From Akkermansia sp. (GTDB lineage Bacteria; Verrucomicrobiota; Verrucomicrobiia; Verrucomicrobiales; Akkermansiaceae), in the NCBI GenBank assembly GCA_017521405.1, contig JAFXCP010000021.1:62001-126000 (forward strand): 64,000 nucleotides of DNA, read 5' to 3'. The first letter of the stretch is position 1; each line of letters starts with the position of its first letter. Below, in pieces: positions 6,152 through 14,776 of the stretch. The position numbers and the translations under genes are program-made. A model generated the notes under the pieces. The model searched no databases and was not told the DNA's origin. It saw only the letters and a program-made list of their open reading frames with translations.

Positions 6152-7279
6152 TTACTCATCGTCATCATCGCCGAAGGCGCTGATGTTCTGGGAGATGAGG
6201 GCTTGAAGGTCCGTAGCACGGGTCTCGTCTGCCGTATCGCGGAGGCGGGAAGCCGGCGTGGGAGAGGCGAGCAGTTTCGGGTCGAACTGCATACCAAGGG
6301 AGAGGCCGTGCTGTACGAGTTTATCCTTAATTTCGTTAAGGGATTTTTTACCGAAGTTGCGGTATTTGAGCATTTCGCTCTCTGTTTTCATCGCCAGCTG
6401 GCCAACGGTGGTGATGTTGGCGTTGTTGAGGCAGTTGGCGGCGCGCACGGAGAGTTCGATTTCGTTCACGCTCATGTTGAGGAGCTTGCGGAGCTGGGCG
6501 GTGTTAGCATCCTGCTCGGCACCGGAGGCTTTATCGAATTCTACGCGACGGCTGTCGCTATCCACGAATACGTCCAGATGGTGGCGCATGATGCTGGCGG
6601 CTTGGAGCATGGCATCGCCGGGAGTGACGCGACCATCCGTCCAAATGTCCAGCACGAGTTTATCGAATTCCGTCATCTGGCCCACGCGGGCGTTATCCAC
6701 GGCATATTTGACGCGGGTGACGGGGGAGAAGATGGAATCGATGGGGATAACGCCGATGGGGCGGTCCTTATCGTTGTTATCATCGGCGGTGTGGAACCCA
6801 CGGCCGACGTTCACCTCGAAATCGCAATCGAAGATGGTGCTTTGGTCAAGGTGGCAAATCACTTGGTCCTTATTCACCACGGAGTAGATGTGGTCATCCT
6901 GAATATCACCGGCAGTCACCACGCCCTGTTTCGTTACACGGAGGGAAAGCGTGCGGGGTTCTTTGCCATGATGGATGAATTTGACCTTCTTGAGGTTAAG
7001 GATAATTTCCGTCACATCCTCCACCACACCGGGGAGGGAGGTGAACTCGTGCTGGGCACCGGCAATGCGAACGCTGGTGATGGCAGCACCTTCCAAGGAG
7101 CTGAGGAGTACGCGGCGGAGGGAGTTACCCAGTGTGTGGCCGAAGCCGGTTTCGATGGGCTCGGCGATAAAGGTAACGTGGTTGGGGTCCTCGGGGTCAG
7201 CGATACGCTTGAGGGTGTTCGGAATCTCGAAATGGGCCAGCTGGATGGTCCCCTGCTCTGTATTGAAGTCGTCAGACAT
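6152..7279 (-). CDS. rpoA: RNA polymerase alpha subunit
   Basis: A 375-residue alpha subunit. The N-terminal dimerisation domain has the typical GFGHTLGNSLRRVLLSSLEGAAITSV helix (about residues 47-72). The C-terminal domain (about residues 275-345) has LSVRAANCLNNANITTVGQL and YRNFGKKSLNEIKDKL for DNA and activator contact. It is longer than the roughly 330-aa E. coli protein because of a longer linker and an acidic tail. It is the first gene of a two-gene operon with rplQ and is transcribed from a promoter at 7380-7408 with a leader of about 95 nt. Confidence 0.97.
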   Translation of the reverse strand: MSDDFNTEQGTIQLAHFEIPNTLKRIADPEDPNHVTFIAEPIETGFGHTLGNSLRRVLLSSLEGAAITSVRIAGAQHEFTSLPGVVEDVTEIILNLKKVKFIHHGKEPRTLSLRVTKQGVVTAGDIQDDHIYSVVNKDQVICHLDQSTIFDCDFEVNVGRGFHTADDNNDKDRPIGVIPIDSIFSPVTRVKYAVDNARVGQMTEFDKLVLDIWTDGRVTPGDAMLQAASIMRHHLDVFVDSDSRRVEFDKASGAEQDANTAQLRKLLNMSVNEIELSVRAANCLNNANITTVGQLAMKTESEMLKYRNFGKKSLNEIKDKLVQHGLSLGMQFDPKLLASPTPASRLRDTADETRATDLQALISQNISAFGDDDDE

Positions 7280-7379
7280 AGTTTATTGGGGTTGGCCGGG
7301 TTTCCCCCCTTGCGGGCTTTACTTCCTAAAGGAAAAGGAGGACCTACGACCGAGTTTTGGATAAACCCGCGCGGGGCAG

Positions 7380-7408
7380 AGGATAGCGTTTAATGCACGC
7401 TTTGGCAA
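7380..7408 (-). promoter_or_regulatory. Promoter of rpoA-rplQ
   Basis: On the minus strand: TTGCCA (7408-7403), 17 bp, TATCCT (7385-7380). The long untranslated leader (about 95 nt) could hold autoregulatory structure, but none is obvious. Confidence 0.55.
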
Positions 7409-7495
7409 GCCTTTTTTAGGTATTTTGTCATGATTTGTTCCATTTCCTGCTTATATCGGCGTTTTTCATTATATTTTTCTCACAATAAAGGGTGC

Positions 7496-7523
7496 TTGCA
7501 TCCGGCGGGAAATATGGTAGAAT
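7496..7523 (+). promoter_or_regulatory. Promoter of CBM9-like gene
   Basis: TTGCAT (7496-7501), 16 bp, TAGAAT (7518-7523). The predicted transcript begins almost at the ATG at 7531, so the mRNA would be leaderless. Confidence 0.6.
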
Positions 7524-7530
7524 GCAGAGT

Positions 7531-8097
7531 ATGCAAAGTATCATTAGCCGAGGGGATGCGGCAAGAGCCCCGCAAAAGTTGAGCCACGAGTGGTATGGTA
7601 AGGAAATTGTACCGGCGGTGGAGTATAGCTTTAGTATTGAGGGGGCGTATCTCGTCTTTCGGGCAGCGCAGGCAGCGCAGGCTCAACCGCACCCGGAGGG
7701 GAAGCCGGGCGAGTTTAAGGAGGAGCTGTGGAAGTATGATACTGCGGAGTTTTTTATTGCGGATGCAGAGGGCAAACTTTACATGGAGTTCAATCTTTCC
7801 CCGGTCGGGGCATGGTGGGCCTGTGTTTTCAGCGCTCCGCGGGTGACCGCCCCGGAGTACGGTGTGCCGCAGGGCGTGCAAACAACAGGCAGTTTGAGTG
7901 CCGAGGGCTGGGCATGTAGTGCGCGGATTCCGCTGGAGTATTTATCCACGTTGGGCATCACTCCGGAGCGGTGCCGCTTGGCAGCTACCTGTATTCTGAA
8001 TAGTCCGGATTATGTATTCCTCACCTCTGCGGAGGATTTGAGCGGGGAGCCGGATTTTCATCGTCCGCATTCCTGGCCTGCAGCCCTTTGCCATTAG
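7531..8097 (+). CDS. CBM9-like carbohydrate-binding protein
   Basis: A 188-residue single-domain protein resembling family 9 carbohydrate-binding (DOMON-like) modules. The conserved pattern is visible: SHEWYGKEIVPAVEYSFSIE near the start, YDTAEFFIADAEGKLYMEFNLSP in the middle (the usual D-x-x-E-x-F plus Y-x-E-F-N core), and WACSARIPLEYL near the end. There is no signal peptide, so it may act in the cytoplasm or be bound to sugar-processing partners. Starts at 7492 and 7522 are possible. 7531 is chosen because the -10 box overlaps the earlier ATG. Ligand unknown. Confidence 0.75.
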   Translation: MQSIISRGDAARAPQKLSHEWYGKEIVPAVEYSFSIEGAYLVFRAAQAAQAQPHPEGKPGEFKEELWKYDTAEFFIADAEGKLYMEFNLSPVGAWWACVFSAPRVTAPEYGVPQGVQTTGSLSAEGWACSARIPLEYLSTLGITPERCRLAATCILNSPDYVFLTSAEDLSGEPDFHRPHSWPAALCH

Positions 8098-8120
8098 AGA
8101 GCGGAGCCCTGCCCCGGGCA

Positions 8121-9134
8121 TTATTGGTAAATATCAATACCCATGCGCTGCAAATCCGCAAGGGGCACGGCACAAGGGTCCGGTGCCACCCAATGCCCCG
8201 GGGCTATCTCCCGCGGGGAGAGGTCCATGCCATAGGTACTCTCTAAATAAGGGTGGTTAATGCGGCGGCCGAAGGCACTGCCGGGGGGCGGGTCTATGGG
8301 AGAAGGTACATCCCCGGGGAGAATGGGCACATGCTTGCGCCGGGTGGGATCCGGCACGGGGATAGCGGACATGAGGGCACGCGTGTATGCATGCACCGGG
8401 TGGGAATAAAGGCTGTTGGCTCCGGCCATTTCCACAATTTTGCCGAGGTACATAACGGCCACGCGGTCGGACATGTGGCGCACTACGGATAAATCGTGCG
8501 AGATAAAGAGGTAAGCCAGCCCCAGCTCGCGCTGGAGATCCAGCAAGAGATTGAGTACTTGGGATTGCACGGAGACATCGAGCGCGCTTACCGGCTCATC
8601 CAGCACGAGGAGTTTCGGACCGGTGGCTAATGCGCGGGCAATGCCGATACGCTGGCGCTGACCGCCGGAGAACTCGTGCGGGAATTTCTCTGAGGCGCTG
8701 GCCGGAAGCCCCACAAGGTCCATCAGCGCATTTACCCGCTGGCGGCGGCTCAATCGGGAGCCGGTGTGGTGGATGTCCAGCGGTTCGGAGATAATATGGC
8801 GTACATCCATACGGGGATTGAGCGAATCCGCCGGGTCTTGGAATACCATCTGCACACGGCGCCGGAGCCGGCGCAGGAGCCACTGGGCACGGTGTGTAAT
8901 ATCCTTGCCCATAAAGCGAATAGTGCCGGAGGTGGGCTCCAGCAGGCGTACAATGCAGCGGCCAAGTGTGCTTTTGCCGCAGCCGCTCTCTCCCACGAGG
9001 CCAAGTGTTTCTCCCGGGGCTATGCTCAGGCTCACCCCATCCACCGCCTTCAGAATACCGGAACTGCGGGAAAACACCCCATGACGCACGGGAAAGTGCA
9101 TCTGCAGCTTATCAATTTCCAATATATTCTGCAT
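8121..9134 (-). CDS. Oligopeptide/dipeptide ABC transporter ATPase, OppF/DppF type
   Basis: A 337-residue ABC ATPase. Walker A GESGCGKST, signature FSGGQRQRIGIARA, Walker B LLVLDEPVSALD and an H-loop FISHDLSVVRH are all intact, so it should be active. The C-terminal OppF-like extension (IPVPDPTRRKHVPILPGDVPSP) is present. However, the usual cysteine cluster (CxFxxRCP) is replaced by GSAFGRRINHP. No permease, binding protein or partner ATPase is adjacent, so its complex must be encoded elsewhere. The frame extends 12 codons upstream. The start at MQNILEIDKLQMHF is chosen because the domain begins there. Confidence 0.85.
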   Translation of the reverse strand: MQNILEIDKLQMHFPVRHGVFSRSSGILKAVDGVSLSIAPGETLGLVGESGCGKSTLGRCIVRLLEPTSGTIRFMGKDITHRAQWLLRRLRRRVQMVFQDPADSLNPRMDVRHIISEPLDIHHTGSRLSRRQRVNALMDLVGLPASASEKFPHEFSGGQRQRIGIARALATGPKLLVLDEPVSALDVSVQSQVLNLLLDLQRELGLAYLFISHDLSVVRHMSDRVAVMYLGKIVEMAGANSLYSHPVHAYTRALMSAIPVPDPTRRKHVPILPGDVPSPIDPPPGSAFGRRINHPYLESTYGMDLSPREIAPGHWVAPDPCAVPLADLQRMGIDIYQ

Positions 9135-9206
9135 AGGAAGAATAGCTTTTAAGCGGGGAAGCAGCACCACTGTACCACGAGGCGAGGTCCCTTGGCAAGC
9201 GAGAAA

Positions 9207-10577
9207 TCACGCCTGCTCACCATTCCGGAGGCGGCGCAGGTATTCCATGCGCTCGGTGATGCGAAGTTCCATACCATTCCGGGTAGGATGGTAGTATACC
9301 CGCCCCTCCGGGAGATAGGCCTGGGGAACATAATGCTCCTCGCCAAAATCGTGTGCATACTTGTATTGGGTAGCCTCCTCCGAAACACCGCGCAGACGTG
9401 CCAGTTTTTTTCGGGTGGGTGTGGCTAAGTGGTCAGGCACAGCGAGAGTGCGGCCTTCCTTCACATCGTGCAAGGCGGCATCCAGAGCTTTATAAGCAGA
9501 ATTGCTCTTAGGAGCGGTGGCTATATAAACCGTAGCATGTGCAAGGGGGATTCTGGCTTCCGGCATGCCTACCATTTCTGCAGCGCGAGCAGCATCCAAA
9601 GCCACTCGCAAAGCATTGGAATCGGCGAGTCCCACATCCTCGCTGGCACAAATGACGAGGCGGCGGGAAATAAAGCGGATATCCTCCCCGGCATTGAGCA
9701 TGGAGGCCAACCAGTAAAGGGCGGCATCCGGGTCGCTGCCGCGCATGGATTTGATGAAGGCAGAGATGGTATCGTAATGTCCATCTCCTGCGCGGTCGTA
9801 ACGCACTGCTTTTTTTTGGATGGATTCCTCCGCCACTTCCAGGGTGAGATGAATGCGACCATCCTCTGCAGGAGGGGTGGAAAGAGCCGCCACTTCCAAC
9901 GCTGTAAGAGCCTTGCGGGCATCTCCGTCTGCCTTAAGCGCCATATGTTGCAAAGCATCCTCGGCACATTCCAGCGGTAAATTTCCCAAGCCCCGCTGGG
10001 AATCCGCTGCGGCACGGCGCAGCAACTGTACCAACTCGGCCTCCGGCACAGGCTCCAGCGGAAAGATTTGGGAGCGGCTCAGCATGGCGGAATTGATGGC
10101 AAAGTACGGATTCTCTGTGGTAGCTCCGATAAAGCGTACTGTTCCCTTCTCCAAATGAGGCAACAGCACATCCTGCTGAGCCTTGTTAAAACGGTGCAAC
10201 TCATCCACAAATAGGATAGTACGCTGGCCATGAATAGCCATGCGCGTGCGCGCCTCTGCAATTTTGTCGCGGATTTCGCTCACGTTGGATTCCACGCCAT
10301 TGAGCATCACGAAAAAGGCACTCGTACAGCGGGCAATCACATATGCAAGAGTTGTCTTACCCACCCCGGGCGGACCATAAAAAATGAGGGAAGAAAAACG
10401 ATCCGTCTCAATAGCCCGGCGCAACAATTTTCCCGGAGCCAAAAGATGCTGCTGCCCTGCCACCTCCTCCAGAGATTCCGGGCGCATGCGTGCCGCTAAG
10501 GGCATTTGCAACTGCTCCGGCGCATCGTGCGGCACTTCCTCCCGGGAGCCATGGGGCGTAAATAAATCGTATTCCAT
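9207..10577 (-). CDS. rarA: Replication-associated recombination ATPase RarA/MgsA
   Basis: A 456-residue AAA+ ATPase of the RarA/MgsA/WRNIP1 family, which acts at stalled replication forks. Signature regions are RPESLEEVAGQQHLL, Walker A GPPGVGKTT (about residues 70-78), Walker B LFVDELHRFNKAQQD, sensor GATTENPYFAINSAMLSR, and the C-terminal tetramerisation region with SAFIKSMRGSDPDAALYWLA and YKYAHDF. Length is normal. It starts 20 bp after the stop of a dynamin-like GTPase and is very likely cotranscribed with it. Confidence 0.95.
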   Translation of the reverse strand: MEYDLFTPHGSREEVPHDAPEQLQMPLAARMRPESLEEVAGQQHLLAPGKLLRRAIETDRFSSLIFYGPPGVGKTTLAYVIARCTSAFFVMLNGVESNVSEIRDKIAEARTRMAIHGQRTILFVDELHRFNKAQQDVLLPHLEKGTVRFIGATTENPYFAINSAMLSRSQIFPLEPVPEAELVQLLRRAAADSQRGLGNLPLECAEDALQHMALKADGDARKALTALEVAALSTPPAEDGRIHLTLEVAEESIQKKAVRYDRAGDGHYDTISAFIKSMRGSDPDAALYWLASMLNAGEDIRFISRRLVICASEDVGLADSNALRVALDAARAAEMVGMPEARIPLAHATVYIATAPKSNSAYKALDAALHDVKEGRTLAVPDHLATPTRKKLARLRGVSEEATQYKYAHDFGEEHYVPQAYLPEGRVYYHPTRNGMELRITERMEYLRRLRNGEQA

Positions 10578-10597
10578 ACAGCTAAGGCGGGAAAACT

Positions 10598-12241
10598 TTA
10601 AAGACGAGGAGCCACGGAGCGCAACTCTCGGAAAATTTCGCTCTGGCGTTTCTGCAAGGGAGCCAAGGTTGTTTCGTAATTAGCCACCCGCTGGCGCGGG
10701 GCGGTGTACAACCTGCGATAAGCTGTCACACGAGAAACAACGTGTGCCTGCACCACCGGTACAAGCTGCACAAAAAGAGCCTCGTACAAAGGGTCGGCAT
10801 GCTCCCGCATGGAACGGGTAACGCGGTTTCCCACCAAAATATGAACCAGAGACCCCAGCAGCCAGACCACCACGGTGGAGACCACACAGCCCACGGCCAG
10901 CACATCCTGCCCCAGCAGCCCTAAGAGACCTGCTACAAACAAGCAAATGCAGATAAGCACAACAAAAGCCCGCATCCACTCCACCTGTTTTTTAAAAGGT
11001 GCAGCCATTTGAGTTCTTAATTTCAAACGGCGAAAAGGCTCATACAAATCCGTCTGCAAACGCTGGCGGAGCTGTACCAATTCCTCCATGAGAGCTTCTG
11101 CGGGGAAATCTCCTATCTCACATTCCAAGGTTTTCTTCATGCGGGGGCGAACACTGCGCCAGTGCCCGGCACAAGAAAGCGCAAACTGCTGGTCGGACTC
11201 CGCTTGGTGGTGCATCACGTCGTCCCGAAGGAGGCGGAAATAGAGATTTTCCACACCGGAACCATAGCATTCCAGACGCAAGAGCGTAACCGGAGAAAGC
11301 ACCCAGCCGAACGAACGGCGCACCCGGCGCAACAAAGCAGGCACCACACGGCGCGCCCCCTCAGAATAACTCAGCACGCAATTGGTAACCCCCTGCATCT
11401 GGCGCTCAAGGAAATTATCAATCTCCTGCTCAATACCGGCTAAGAAACCGCTATCCGTACGCGCCACTGCATCGCGCGCCTTAAGCACACTTCCCTGCTT
11501 ATACAAAAGATCCGAGGCACGTTTTCCCACCTCTCGCACGGCCGCACGCAGCCCCGTAGGGGAGGTTTCCAAAGCCTCTTGCACGCGGTCGGTAAAAGCC
11601 GCCATTACCAGTTCAATCGTGGGGTTCACTTGGTAAACAGCCAAAGGCGCACCCACCTTCTCGCGGCAAATCTCGCGCACGGAATCACTCAGTGTACGCA
11701 CCAGTTCCGCAGAGAGCGCATCCGCATAAGTAAGTGCCACAATGCAGGATTCCTTCTTCTCCTCCGGAAGTGCTGCCAGCAAAGGCCACACGGGCGAAAG
11801 CGCCGGATTCCGGGAATCCACCACCGCAATCACCACATCCGCATCCGGCAGCAGCTGCGCCACTGCGGCGGCCACAGCCGCATCCTCGCAACCACGCGTA
11901 TCCACCAGTTCCAACCCCTCCAGCGAAGCCTCCGGCAAAAAGCGGGTTTCCTCCTTTGGCGGAACATCGCTACAAAAACGCCAGCGCAAAGCTGCACCGG
12001 CAGGTGCCATTTTAGCCATCACCGGGCATCCGGCAATACCTGCCAACAGCTGGGACTTGCCACTCTTCCGCCCCCCCAACACCACAATGCGGCGATCCGC
12101 CGCCATGGAAGAAAGCGCTTCCTCCAGAGGTGCCACCACCTCCGCAAGAGACTCATCATCAATATCATTACAAAGCTCAACAGCCTGCTGCGACCAATAC
12201 CGCACCAAGCTCTCCTGCACTCTGTAACAACGCTTCAACAT
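10598..12241 (-). CDS. Dynamin-like membrane GTPase
   Basis: A 547-residue protein with an N-terminal GTPase domain: P-loop GGRKSGKS (56-63), switch-II DTRG (114-117), and a G4-like TYAD, followed by a long helical region. A hydrophobic hairpin (about residues 418-465, with VVLICICLFVAGLLGLLG and VVSTVVVWLLGSLVHILV) could insert into membrane. This G-domain / helix / membrane-paddle layout is that of bacterial dynamin-like proteins, though the sequence is divergent. Such proteins remodel or repair membranes. Pairing with rarA is unusual. A near-leaderless promoter lies at 12253-12281. Confidence 0.7.
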   Translation of the reverse strand: MLKRCYRVQESLVRYWSQQAVELCNDIDDESLAEVVAPLEEALSSMAADRRIVVLGGRKSGKSQLLAGIAGCPVMAKMAPAGAALRWRFCSDVPPKEETRFLPEASLEGLELVDTRGCEDAAVAAAVAQLLPDADVVIAVVDSRNPALSPVWPLLAALPEEKKESCIVALTYADALSAELVRTLSDSVREICREKVGAPLAVYQVNPTIELVMAAFTDRVQEALETSPTGLRAAVREVGKRASDLLYKQGSVLKARDAVARTDSGFLAGIEQEIDNFLERQMQGVTNCVLSYSEGARRVVPALLRRVRRSFGWVLSPVTLLRLECYGSGVENLYFRLLRDDVMHHQAESDQQFALSCAGHWRSVRPRMKKTLECEIGDFPAEALMEELVQLRQRLQTDLYEPFRRLKLRTQMAAPFKKQVEWMRAFVVLICICLFVAGLLGLLGQDVLAVGCVVSTVVVWLLGSLVHILVGNRVTRSMREHADPLYEALFVQLVPVVQAHVVSRVTAYRRLYTAPRQRVANYETTLAPLQKRQSEIFRELRSVAPRL

Positions 12242-12252
12242 GCTGACGGCGC

Positions 12253-12281
12253 ATTATAGCCTTCCACCCCAGCCTTGTCTA
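12253..12281 (-). promoter_or_regulatory. Promoter of dynamin-like gene and rarA
   Basis: On the minus strand: TAGACA (12281-12276), 17 bp, TATAAT (12258-12253). The -10 ends 11 nt before the ATG, so the leader is only a few nucleotides. Confidence 0.65.
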
Positions 12282-12356
12282 CTCTAAAACGTGACCGCAC
12301 CCCTCACGATGAACACCTGCATTTTACCACATTAAGTAAAGACCAAGGATAGGGGC

Positions 12357-12385
12357 TTGCCCGCAGGGAGCACTTCTGTTAGAAT
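12357..12385 (+). promoter_or_regulatory. Promoter of crcB
   Basis: TTGCCC (12357-12362), 17 bp, TAGAAT (12380-12385), with the ATG 11 nt downstream. No fluoride riboswitch is recognisable in this short space. Confidence 0.6.
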
Positions 12386-12396
12386 CGCCGCACACA

Positions 12397-12813
12397 ATGG
12401 CAATGATGATTTCCCTGAAAACTCTATTCTGCGTAGGTTGCGGGTGCTTTGTGGGAGGCATCCTGAGGTATCTGACAGGTATTTTTGTTTACAACAAATG
12501 GTGTACCCCCCTGCCGTCCATACCATGGCAAACACTCATCATCAACATGATTGGTTGCCTTGCAATGGGGATTTTCAGTGCCATGGCAGAGGAACACCTA
12601 TTGGAATCCCCGCACCTTAGAGCAGCTCTCACCTTCGGACTCTGCGGGGGCTATTCCACCCTTGCAGCCTTTTCACTGGAACATGTAGCTATGCTCAAAG
12701 CCGGAGCATACATCCCCGCCCTGTTCTACACATTGGCCACGGTCATCGGTGGCACGTTGGCGTTTTTTATGGGGCACTTCTGCATCCACCAGCTACTTGC
12801 GCTCAAAGGCTAA
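12397..12813 (+). CDS. crcB: Fluoride channel CrcB/Fluc
   Basis: A 138-residue, four-helix membrane protein of the CrcB/Fluc family, which exports fluoride as a dual-topology dimer. Family marks are GGILRYLTG in helix 1, TLIINMIGCLAMGIFSA in helix 2 (the conserved Asn-x-x-Gly), and GLCGGYSTLAAFSLE in helix 3, equivalent to the GxxGGxTTFSTF pore motif with the first Thr replaced by Ser and STF relaxed to AAF. Length is normal. It has its own near-leaderless promoter and no riboswitch was found upstream. Confidence 0.92.
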   Translation: MAMMISLKTLFCVGCGCFVGGILRYLTGIFVYNKWCTPLPSIPWQTLIINMIGCLAMGIFSAMAEEHLLESPHLRAALTFGLCGGYSTLAAFSLEHVAMLKAGAYIPALFYTLATVIGGTLAFFMGHFCIHQLLALKG

Positions 12814-12830
12814 CAGGCGGACAAGCTGTC

Positions 12831-12859
12831 TTGCCCTGCCGGGGAAAATGCTGTATATG
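12831..12859 (+). promoter_or_regulatory. Promoter of Y-family polymerase gene
   Basis: TTGCCC (12831-12836), 17 bp, TATATG (12854-12859), 17 bp before the ATG. Confidence 0.5.
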
Positions 12860-12876
12860 TAAAAAAACGCCATTCC

Positions 12877-14370
12877 ATGCCACAAAAGGCCTACATAGCC
12901 ATTGACCTCAAATCGTTCTACGCCTCCGTAGAATGCATTGAGCAAGGCTTGAACCCGCTCGATACCTACCTCGTAGTGGCGGATGAGGGGCGCACGGATA
13001 AGACCATTTGCCTAGCGGTTACCCCGGCACTCAAGGCGCATGGCATACCCGGGCGTCCACGCTTATTCGAAGTACGGCAAAAAACGGGGGAGGTGAATGC
13101 GATGCGGCGCCGGCATGCCACCGGCAGCACACAGCAACACTCCGAATGGATGCAGAACCCGCATTTGCTAATAGATTTCATTATTGCGCCGCCCCGTATG
13201 GCTCATTACATGGAGTACAGCACCCGGATTTACCAAGTGTATACCCAATTCGTTTCACCGGAACACATGGTGGTGTACTCCATCGATGAGGTATTCATCG
13301 ATGCCACACCCTATTTGCAAACATACCGCTGCACAGCACACGAATTAGCCCGGCGCATCATCCGTGCCGTGCATAGCAGCACCGGCATTACCGCCACAGC
13401 AGGCATCGGTACCAACTTGTATTTGGCCAAGGTGGCCATGGACATTGTGGCAAAACACATCCCCGCAGATGAGGATGGAGTACGCGTAGCGGAATTGGAT
13501 GAAATGAGCTACCGCCGCCGGCTCTGGAGTCACCGCCCGCTCACCGATTTCTGGCGCGTGGGGCGCGGATACGCCGGAAAATTGGAGCAACACGGACTTT
13601 ATACCATGGGCGATATTGCCCGGCGTTCCCTCCGCCACGAGGAAAGCCTCTACCGCCTCTTCGGCAAAAATGCCGAGTTGCTCATCGACCACGCATGGGG
13701 CTGGGAACCTTGCACCATGGCGGACATTAAAGCCTACCAGCCGGAAAGCCACAGTTTGAGTTCCGGGCAGGTATTACACTGTGCTTACGAAGCGGAGAAA
13801 GCCCTCCTCGTCCTGCGGGAAATGGCAGATTTGCTCGCTCTGGAACTTGTGGAGAAACGGCTGGTAACAAATCAGATTGTCATAACCGTGGGTTACGATA
13901 TCGAGAATCTTACCCAAGCAGAACGGCGCAGGAACTACAAAGGCACCATTGTTAGGGATGCCTATGGGCGCCACGTACCTGCACCGGCGCATGGCTCGCA
14001 AAATCTGGGGCGGTACACCTCCTCTGCACGCTTACTCATCAAAGCCGTGGCCGAGCTGGCAGAAAGAATTATCGACAAGGAACTGCTGGTGCGCCGTCTC
14101 AACGTGGTGGCCAACCATGTGGTACAGGAGGACTGCATCCCCCGGGAACCCGGAGAGGGAACCCAATTAGAACTCTTTGCCACCGATGGCAGCCCCCAAC
14201 CGCCCCCGGAAGAGGAAGAACCACGCCTGTTACGAGAACACCACATGCAGCAAGCCATGCTCGGCATTCGGGAAAAATTCGGCAAAAACGCTATTCTCCG
14301 GGGAATGAACCTGGAAGATGGTGCCACCGCTCGCGACCGCAACCGCCAAATAGGAGGCCACCAAGCATGA
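12877..14370 (+). CDS. Y-family DNA polymerase (UvrX/YqjW type)
   Basis: A 497-residue translesion polymerase. Catalytic motifs are YIAIDLKSFYASVE (about residues 6-19, first Asp) and VVYSIDEVFIDATPY (about residues 130-144, Asp-Glu pair). Thumb/HhH and little-finger regions follow (ITATAGIGTNLYLAKVAMDIVAKH). It matches the long Gram-positive UvrX/YqjW branch, not E. coli DinB. That branch is commonly coupled to a YolD-like protein, as here: the stop overlaps an ATGA start of a YolD-like frame. The gene's last 95 bp lie in a 180-bp duplicated segment and remain full length. Confidence 0.9.
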   Translation: MPQKAYIAIDLKSFYASVECIEQGLNPLDTYLVVADEGRTDKTICLAVTPALKAHGIPGRPRLFEVRQKTGEVNAMRRRHATGSTQQHSEWMQNPHLLIDFIIAPPRMAHYMEYSTRIYQVYTQFVSPEHMVVYSIDEVFIDATPYLQTYRCTAHELARRIIRAVHSSTGITATAGIGTNLYLAKVAMDIVAKHIPADEDGVRVAELDEMSYRRRLWSHRPLTDFWRVGRGYAGKLEQHGLYTMGDIARRSLRHEESLYRLFGKNAELLIDHAWGWEPCTMADIKAYQPESHSLSSGQVLHCAYEAEKALLVLREMADLLALELVEKRLVTNQIVITVGYDIENLTQAERRRNYKGTIVRDAYGRHVPAPAHGSQNLGRYTSSARLLIKAVAELAERIIDKELLVRRLNVVANHVVQEDCIPREPGEGTQLELFATDGSPQPPPEEEEPRLLREHHMQQAMLGIREKFGKNAILRGMNLEDGATARDRNRQIGGHQA

Positions 14371-14455
14371 GTTCCCCCTACGACGATATTATCCACCTGC
14401 CCCGCCCCTCCTCCGCCCGGCCGAGGATGAGCATGACCGAGCGCGCAGCCCAATT
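14276..14455 (+). repeat. Left copy of 180-bp direct repeat (target duplication)
   Basis: 180 bp matching 17940-18119 at 177 positions. It contains the last 95 bp of the polymerase gene and the first 89 bp of the yolD-like gene. The differences give T for Ala in the yolD frame on this side (SMTERAAQF instead of SMAERAAQF), so this copy is the one drifting from the family consensus. Confidence 0.95.
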
Positions 14456-14540
14456 CATATCAATTTATGAATCTATGAAAAAAATCATAGCGCATGAAAG
14501 CATGCTTATCATGAAAAATGCCGTGAAGATTAAGCTATGA
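14367..14540 (+). pseudogene. Truncated yolD-like 5' copy fused to insert sequence
   Basis: This frame starts as in the intact gene at 18031 ([20 protein letters not shown] and so on) for about 30 codons inside the repeat. It then runs out into AT-rich inserted DNA, giving a 57-residue chimera that ends at 14540. It overlaps the polymerase stop by ATGA. It is the by-product of the duplication and probably has no function, though it may still be translated by coupling. Confidence 0.8.
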
Positions 14541-14704
14541 ACGCCGTTTCGGTGGCTCAATGAGTTAGAGTCCCATAACTCATGGCAAAGCAAGAAAAAG
14601 ATTTAACACAAGCAAAATATCCGTCCGGGATAAAGATTTGCGGCACAACTAAGACTTTACGGACATTCTCTCCTCGATTTTGAGTTATAAGACATGCTTT
14701 CAGC

Positions 14705-14733
14705 TTGCAGGAAATGCTTACTTTTGGTAGAAT
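14705..14733 (+). promoter_or_regulatory. Promoter of the restriction-modification genes
   Basis: TTGCAG (14705-14710), 17 bp, TAGAAT (14728-14733). The leader before the methyltransferase ATG is about 37 nt and contains AAGGAG at 14757-14762 as a ribosome-binding site. Confidence 0.6.
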
Positions 14734-14776
14734 CTATACTCGTCAATAATGAGTTTAAGGAGACTCTCAAAGAACC

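Noticed and set aside
6122-7393. 423-codon frame antisense to rpoA
   Set aside because: It is the mirror of rpoA, whose conserved domains are unmistakable on the minus strand.
12242-12396. Possible fluoride riboswitch upstream of crcB
   Set aside because: The conserved fluoride-aptamer core is not recognisable, and the promoter leaves only a few nucleotides of leader.
14541-14776. Possible controller (C) protein or vsr gene before the methyltransferase
   Set aside because: Only a 32-codon frame near 14582 is present, with no helix-turn-helix or Vsr motif.
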